Shown one piece after another: positions 6,331 through 9,464 of a stretch of DNA of 9,464 nucleotides. How positions within the stretch are numbered: position 1 is the stretch's first letter; the number at the start of each line of letters is the position of its first letter. This DNA is from Candidatus Rhabdochlamydia sp. (GTDB lineage: Bacteria; Chlamydiota; Chlamydiia; Chlamydiales; Rhabdochlamydiaceae): NCBI GenBank assembly GCA_030043815.1, contig JASHWX010000044.1, positions 1-9,464 on the forward strand, read 5' to 3'. Below the pieces are notes generated by a model, which was given only the letters and a program-made list of their open reading frames with translations, did no database searches and had not been told where the DNA came from. The position numbers were made by a program, and so were the translations under genes.

Positions 6331-6341
6331 CACCGCCCCCA
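6322..6341. repeat. Inverted repeat made of two head-to-head tRNA-Tyr acceptor ends
   Basis: TGGGGGCGG (6322-6330) and CCGCCCCCA (6333-6341) are perfect inverted complements separated by CA. The left arm is the detached tRNA-Tyr 3' tip of repeat copy A, and the right arm is the same nine bases in the opposite direction. As RNA it would form a very stable GC hairpin on either strand. No T-run follows, so it is not an obvious terminator. Confidence 0.75.
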
Positions 6342-6402
6342 CGAGGGATTTTGTCCAGAGCTCTCGGAATTTTTTCGATGGATATCGACCGACGCGACGA
6401 CC

Positions 6403-6423
6403 GCGAGCTTAAATTAAGCTCGC
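6403..6423. repeat. Perfect 21-bp palindrome
   Basis: GCGAGCTTAA (6403-6412) and TTAAGCTCGC (6414-6423) are exact inverted complements around a single A. The site sits between the two direct repeat copies, just outside copy B. It could be a protein binding site (a symmetric operator or recombinase site) or a small hairpin. No T-tract follows on either strand. Confidence 0.7.
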
Positions 6424-6425
6424 CG

Positions 6426-6492
6426 AGGAGCCCAAGGTCGATAGACGCGAAAAAAAACGAGAGATCTGGGCGAAATCACGAAATGGGGGCGG
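6426..6492. repeat. Direct repeat copy B, overlapping the tRNA-Tyr 3' end
   Basis: This is the intact partner of the repeat at 6267-6330, offset by 159 bp. It includes an A8 run (6450-6457), which on the tRNA-reading strand is a T8 run about 27 bp after the tRNA end. The T8 tract may help end tRNA transcription, although I find no clear stem before it. A short inverted pair GCCCA/TGGGC bounds each copy's core (6430-6471 here). Confidence 0.85.
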
Positions 6493-6565
6493 TGTGACTC
6501 GAACACACGAAGTCCGAAGACGGGGGATTTACAGTCCCCTGCAATTGCCGCTATGCGACACCCCC
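6484..6565 (-). tRNA. tRNA-Tyr (anticodon GUA)
   Basis: The minus strand folds as a class II tRNA. The acceptor GGGGGTG pairs with CGCCCCC (one G-T wobble), and discriminator A is at 6484. The anticodon stem GGGGA/TCCCC encloses loop CTGTAAA with anticodon GTA. There is a long variable arm (CGTCTTCGGACTTC) as usual for bacterial tRNA-Tyr, and the T arm is GTGTG/CACAC with TTCGAGT. No CCA is encoded (ATTTCG follows), so CCA must be added by the nucleotidyltransferase. It lies 16 nt downstream of tRNA-Thr and is probably co-transcribed with it. Its last nine bases are duplicated at 6322-6330. Confidence 0.95.
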
Positions 6566-6581
6566 CAAGATTGGGAAAGGA

Positions 6582-6653
6582 TGCTGGCGAAAGGACTTGA
6601 ACCCTCAACCGTCCGCTTACAAGGCGGATGCTCTACCATTGAGCTACACCAGC
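6582..6653 (-). tRNA. tRNA-Thr (anticodon UGU)
   Basis: The 72-nt cloverleaf on the minus strand has acceptor GCTGGTG/CGCCAGC, D arm AGCTCAATGGTAGAGC, and anticodon stem TCCGC/GCGGA with loop CTTGTAA (anticodon TGT). The T-loop reads TTCAAGT and the discriminator base is A; CCA is not encoded. It is the first gene of a two-tRNA unit. The order Thr(UGU)-Tyr(GUA) matches the start of the E. coli thrU-tyrU-glyT-thrT-tufB operon, but no Gly/Thr tRNA or tuf follows here. Confidence 0.95.
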
Positions 6654-6666
6654 TTGGAAGTGCCAA

Positions 6667-6696
6667 AATATAGCATCTGTTGGTTATTAAACTCAA
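6667..6696 (-). promoter_or_regulatory. Promoter of the tRNA-Thr/tRNA-Tyr unit
   Basis: On the minus strand TTGAGT (6696-6691) and TATATT (6672-6667) are separated by 18 bp, four and five matches to the sigma-70 consensus. The expected start site near 6660 leaves only a few bases before the tRNA-Thr 5' end. The promoter sits just beyond the stop codon of the SEC-C gene, so the tRNAs need not depend on readthrough from that gene. Confidence 0.65.
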
Positions 6697-6702
6697 GAAA
6701 GT

Positions 6703-6927
6703 TTACATCACGGGATTGGGGGGCTCTTGGGCGGGCTGTTTGGGAGAGGGGATCTGTTTGAAAAAGAGAGAGGAGACTTTCGAGGTGTCTTTGACTTCGG
6801 AAGTTTGAGGGGCAGAAGTGAGCACTTCAGCGTGGAATTTTTTGTGCTTTTCTTTGAGTTCGCAGCATTTTTTGTATTTTTTACCTGAGCCGCATGGGCA
6901 TGGGTCATTTCTGCCGACTTTATGCAT
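6703..6927 (-). CDS. Small SEC-C zinc-motif protein
   Basis: The 74-aa product opens [22 protein letters not shown], an exact SEC-C motif with zinc ligands Cys10, Cys12, Cys21 and Cys22 (C-x-C-x8-C-C). The same module ends SecA, where it binds SecB and ribosomes, but here it stands alone. The rest (23-74) is charged, then Ser/Pro-rich ([16 protein letters not shown]) and probably disordered. ATG 6927 is preferred because AAGAGGA precedes it with about 4-nt spacing and the motif begins there; a TTG 21 bp upstream is in frame but lacks an SD. The gene diverges from ttcA, and the tRNA promoter lies just past its stop. Function is unknown; a role as a metal-bound adaptor is inferred from the motif only. 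Confidence 0.82.
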
Positions 6928-7004
6928 GGATCCTCTTAAAAATTGCAAGGATATCTTAGGAATTTGATTGAAGTCTACTAAAAATATAGAGGAAAATCGT
7001 AAAA

Positions 7005-7793
7005 TTGTACTCTATGGGTCAAATACTAAATTTACATTTTCCGCTTGCGCGTCCTCCATGGACTAAGTTAGGGCGAAAGCTCGAGAGCATGGTGCGCAAG
7101 GCTCTGTATGAGTTTGAGCTGCTCGAGGGGGTGGGCAAGGTGGCTGTGGCGCTCAGCGGGGGCAAGGATAGCCTGGCGCTGCTGTATTTGCTGAAGGCGA
7201 TAGCGGGGAGAGGGTTCCCGGATTGGGAGATTGTTGCTTTGCATGTGAGGGGGGAGTTTTCGTGCGGGGCGGGGGTAAGCGAGGGGTACTTGCAGGGGAT
7301 TTGCAGGGAGCTTGGGGTCGTATATTTGACGGCAGAGTCGACGCAGGTGAGGGAGAAGTTGGAATGTTATAGCTGCTCGAGGGAGAGGCGGAAGCTGATC
7401 TTCGATCTGGCGAAAAGTGTGGGGGTGCGTACGGTGGCATTCGGGCATCATCGGGACGACAATGCGGAAACTTTGCTGATGAATCTTTTGCACAAGGGCG
7501 AGTTTGCCGGGATGCTGCCGAAGGTGCCGATGCACGATTATGGGGTGACTATTATCCGGCCTTTGATTTATGTATCGGAAGAAGAGATCAAAGAGTTCGC
7601 GAAGATGTACGGCTTTGCCCGCATCGCCTGCCAATGTCCCGTAGGGCAAGAATCGATGCGCAAAAGCAGTAAAGATCTTCTGGCAGAGATGGAAAAAGAA
7701 TTTGCGAATGCAAAAGAAAATCTCGCGAATGCAGCTTTACTTTATGGTTCCAAGAAGGCAATGATATGTACCTCGAAGAAGTCATCGCAGTAA
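7005..7793 (+). CDS. ttcA: TtcA-type tRNA 2-thiocytidine biosynthesis protein
   Basis: The 262-aa cytoplasmic protein carries the PP-loop SGGKDS (51-56) that adenylates the tRNA base, CYSC (Cys121, Cys124) followed by SRERR, GHHRDD (147-152), [31 protein letters not shown] and a late Cys motif ACQCP (209, 211). This is the TtcA layout, in which the cysteines hold an Fe-S cluster and the enzyme thiolates C32 of certain tRNAs. The start is uncertain: TTG 7005 has AGAGGA about 11 nt upstream, ATG 7014 lies 20 nt from it, and ATG 7089 would still keep the PP-loop. The last 28 bp overlap putP in another frame. The first two thirds (to about 7560) are very G-rich, while the last 230 bp return to window-average composition. 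TilS is a less likely alternative because of the CxxC motif. Confidence 0.87.
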
Positions 7794-9202
7794 TCTGTTA
7801 TTTCATTATTCTGCTGACGATTGGATTCTTATCCTACCGCAAGCATCAATCGGCGACCGATTTTATCATTGGCAATCGATCGATGAATTATTGGCTGACT
7901 GCGCTGGCTGCCCACGCGAGCGATATGAGCAGCTGGTTGTTCATGGGTTATCCGGCCGTGGTGCTGACGGGGGGCATGTTTAGTGCGTGGTCGGCTGTTG
8001 GGCTGCTTGTCTTCATGTTCCTCAACTGGCAGCTGATTGCTCCAAAAATCCGCATCGCGACAGAGCAATACAATAGCTTGACCTATTCTTCATTTTTCGA
8101 GAGCCGGCTTGCCGACACTTCGGGGACGATCAGGGTCTTTACGGCGATCATTTCCGTGTTCTTTTACACGATTTATATCTCTTCGGGATTGGTGGGGTTG
8201 GGCCTTCTTTTGGAAACGCTGTTCAACCTGAATTATTACTGGGGTGTGTTGATCGGGATCATCATCGTCATCCCTTACGTGTTTGCCGGGGGATATAAGA
8301 CGCTGGCATGGATCGATCTCTTCCAAGGCATTTTCTTGATGTGCGTGATCATCTTTGTGCCTTTCTATTTACTGGGAAGAGTGGGCGGATGGAGCGGCAT
8401 TTCGCAGGCAGTTACACTTAAGAAGCTGTCACTGTCGTTTTTCCCTAATTTATCAACGATGACAATCCTGCAGATTATCGGAATGACAGCGGGTTGGGGC
8501 CTTGGCTATTTCGGCCAGCCGCATATTGTGACGAAATTCATGGGGATCCGCAATGTGCACGAGATCTCCAAATCCAAATACATTGGAATGACGTGGATGT
8601 TGATTTCGCTTGGCGCCGCGACGTTTGTGGGCTTGGTCGGCATCGCTTATTTTCCCAATGGCCTAAAAGACACCGAACTTGTCTTCGTCGAGATGGTGCG
8701 CGATTCGTTCATCCCCTTTGCGGTCGGGTTCATTTTATGCGCTGTTCTGGCTGCAACAATCAATGCGATGAGCTCGCAGGTCCTCGTCTTGTCTTCAAAT
8801 ATCACCGAGGATTTTTATAAGAGGATCTTTAGAAAAAATGCCTCATCGAAAGAGCTTTTGATCGTAGCTAGGCTGGGGGTCATTTTGGTGGCCCTTGTCG
8901 CGTTCATTATCGCTTTTGCAAAGATCAGCTCGATCTATTCATTGGTGCTGTACGCATGGTCAGGACTTGGATCATCCTTTGGCCCTCTTCTGATCCTGTC
9001 GCTTTATTGGAAGGGAATCAACAAGTATGGGGCTTGGAGCGGGATTTTGTCTGGAGCGATCATCGCGGGCGTTTGGCCTTATTTCAATAAAATATTTTCT
9101 ATTAACGTTCCTTCCATGCTGCCTGCTTTCATTTGCAGCTTTTTCCTGATCATAGTAATCTCTTTCATGACTTCATCGAAAAAGGAAGTGGTTGTACAGT
9201 GA
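7766..9202 (+). CDS. putP: Sodium/proline symporter PutP-like (SSS family)
   Basis: The 478-aa inner-membrane protein has about 13 hydrophobic segments and aligns along its length with E. coli PutP as I recall it. Matches include the IGNRSMNYWLTALAAHASDMSSWLFMG region with Asp53 (Asp55 in E. coli, essential for Na+), FFYTIYISSG (Tyr137), TAGWGLGYFGQPHI (241-254, with Trp244 and Tyr248), VLSSNITEDFYK and SYAWSGLGSSFGP-type text near 395-407. Two Na+-site residues differ: the counterparts of Ser340 and Thr341 are Asn333 and Ala334. Proline is the usual substrate, but a related solute or a changed coupling ion is possible. ATG 7766 has AAGAAGG 7 nt upstream and lies inside the end of ttcA, so translation is coupled. 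The stop overlaps the surE GTG. Confidence 0.9.
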   Translation: MYLEEVIAVICYFIILLTIGFLSYRKHQSATDFIIGNRSMNYWLTALAAHASDMSSWLFMGYPAVVLTGGMFSAWSAVGLLVFMFLNWQLIAPKIRIATEQYNSLTYSSFFESRLADTSGTIRVFTAIISVFFYTIYISSGLVGLGLLLETLFNLNYYWGVLIGIIIVIPYVFAGGYKTLAWIDLFQGIFLMCVIIFVPFYLLGRVGGWSGISQAVTLKKLSLSFFPNLSTMTILQIIGMTAGWGLGYFGQPHIVTKFMGIRNVHEISKSKYIGMTWMLISLGAATFVGLVGIAYFPNGLKDTELVFVEMVRDSFIPFAVGFILCAVLAATINAMSSQVLVLSSNITEDFYKRIFRKNASSKELLIVARLGVILVALVAFIIAFAKISSIYSLVLYAWSGLGSSFGPLLILSLYWKGINKYGAWSGILSGAIIAGVWPYFNKIFSINVPSMLPAFICSFFLIIVISFMTSSKKEVVVQ

Positions 9203-9464
9203 AAAAACCTAGCATTTTGATTACCAATGATGATGGCATTGATGCGCCGGGCTTGAAGCATTTATGGGAAGCGCTGGTCGATGCCGCTGATGTCTACATC
9301 GTGGCCCCCTCTTCAGAAAAATCGGGTGTCGGATCGATGATCACCCTGCGCGATCCTATCCTCATCGAAGAGGTTAAATGGTCCAAAGGGACCCCCGCTT
9401 GGAAAATCTCTGGAACTCCTGCAGATTGCATCCGCATGAGCTTGACGGGCATTTCCAGGCCTGC
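9199..9464 (+). CDS. surE: 5'/3'-nucleotidase SurE (3' end outside window)
   Basis: A GTG start overlaps the putP stop by four bases (GTGA), with AAGGAAG about 11 nt upstream. The first 88 codons are present. They show ILITNDDGIDAPGL (6-19) with metal ligands Asp11 and Asp12, VAPSSEKSGVGSMIT (35-49) with the ligand Ser42, and KISGTPADCI, all hallmarks of SurE. This metal-dependent acid phosphatase removes phosphate from nucleoside monophosphates and aids survival in stationary phase. The remaining ligand (an Asn near position 96-100) and the C-terminal domain lie beyond the window. It is the third gene of the ttcA-putP-surE operon. Confidence 0.93.
   Translation, partial: MKKPSILITNDDGIDAPGLKHLWEALVDAADVYIVAPSSEKSGVGSMITLRDPILIEEVKWSKGTPAWKISGTPADCIRMSLTGISRP

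Noticed and set aside
6267..6471. Possible CRISPR array
   Set aside because: Only two repeat copies, 113 bp apart, one fused to a tRNA end, with no further units and no cas genes.
6414..6608. 64-codon minus-strand frame covering tRNA-Tyr
   Set aside because: It reads through a complete tRNA gene, so coding is not credible.
6964..6990. Promoter for ttcA (TTGATT, 15 bp, TATAGA)
   Set aside because: The spacing is short, and the start site would remove the only SD (AGAGGA), so I did not list it as a feature.
7068..7649. Long open frame (193 codons) antisense to ttcA
   Set aside because: It is the shadow of the G-rich ttcA sequence: Pro/Arg/His/Leu-rich, without SD or known motifs, while the opposite strand has clear TtcA signatures.
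8494..8820. 108-codon plus-strand frame inside putP
   Set aside because: Out-of-frame shadow of the conserved GWGLGYFGQPHI region; the composition is Trp/His/Arg/Cys-rich, as expected of a frame-shifted membrane protein.

Overview
The window looks like a chromosomal segment from a chlamydia-like (Parachlamydiales-type) intracellular bacterium. This is an inference. The main support is a long protein that joins a eukaryote-style BTB/POZ-like domain to about twelve TPR repeats, a class reported as expanded in amoeba-associated chlamydiae. Other pointers are mid-range GC, dense short operons and tRNA genes without an encoded CCA. No rRNA, CRISPR array or phage gene cluster is visible.

Layout. 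Positions 1-843 (+) hold the 3' part of a CysQ-like inositol-monophosphatase-family gene. It converges on 885-1682 (-), an exported protein of unknown function. Immediately upstream of that gene's ribosome binding site is a 48-bp miniature transposable element (1705-1752), made of two IS903-like terminal repeats and bounded by a perfect 9-bp target duplication. A short-chain dehydrogenase/reductase (1953-2756, -) diverges from a two-gene unit of yqeY (2834-3271, +) and the BTB-TPR gene (3274-5643, +). A strong shared hairpin at 5648-5694 separates this unit from a 125-aa orphan gene (5722-6099, -), which has a near-consensus sigma-70 promoter.

The gene-poor stretch 6100-6483 is AT-rich near the orphan promoter. 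It then becomes GC-rich and repetitive: a 64-67-bp direct repeat lies there, and one copy runs into the 3' end of the tRNA-Tyr gene while the other carries a detached copy of that tRNA end. tRNA-Tyr(GUA) and tRNA-Thr(UGU) (6484-6653, -) follow with their own promoter. Next is a small SEC-C zinc-motif gene (6703-6927, -), divergent from a tightly packed operon: ttcA (7005-7793), putP (7766-9202, overlapping by 28 bp) and surE (9199 to the window end, overlapping by 4 bp).

Function. The operon on the right combines tRNA thiolation, Na+/proline-type uptake and a stationary-phase nucleotidase, with tRNA genes nearby; these are housekeeping roles. Accessory interest lies in the BTB-TPR protein (a possible host-ubiquitin-system effector), the miniature element, the duplicated tRNA-Tyr end and the orphan gene beside it.
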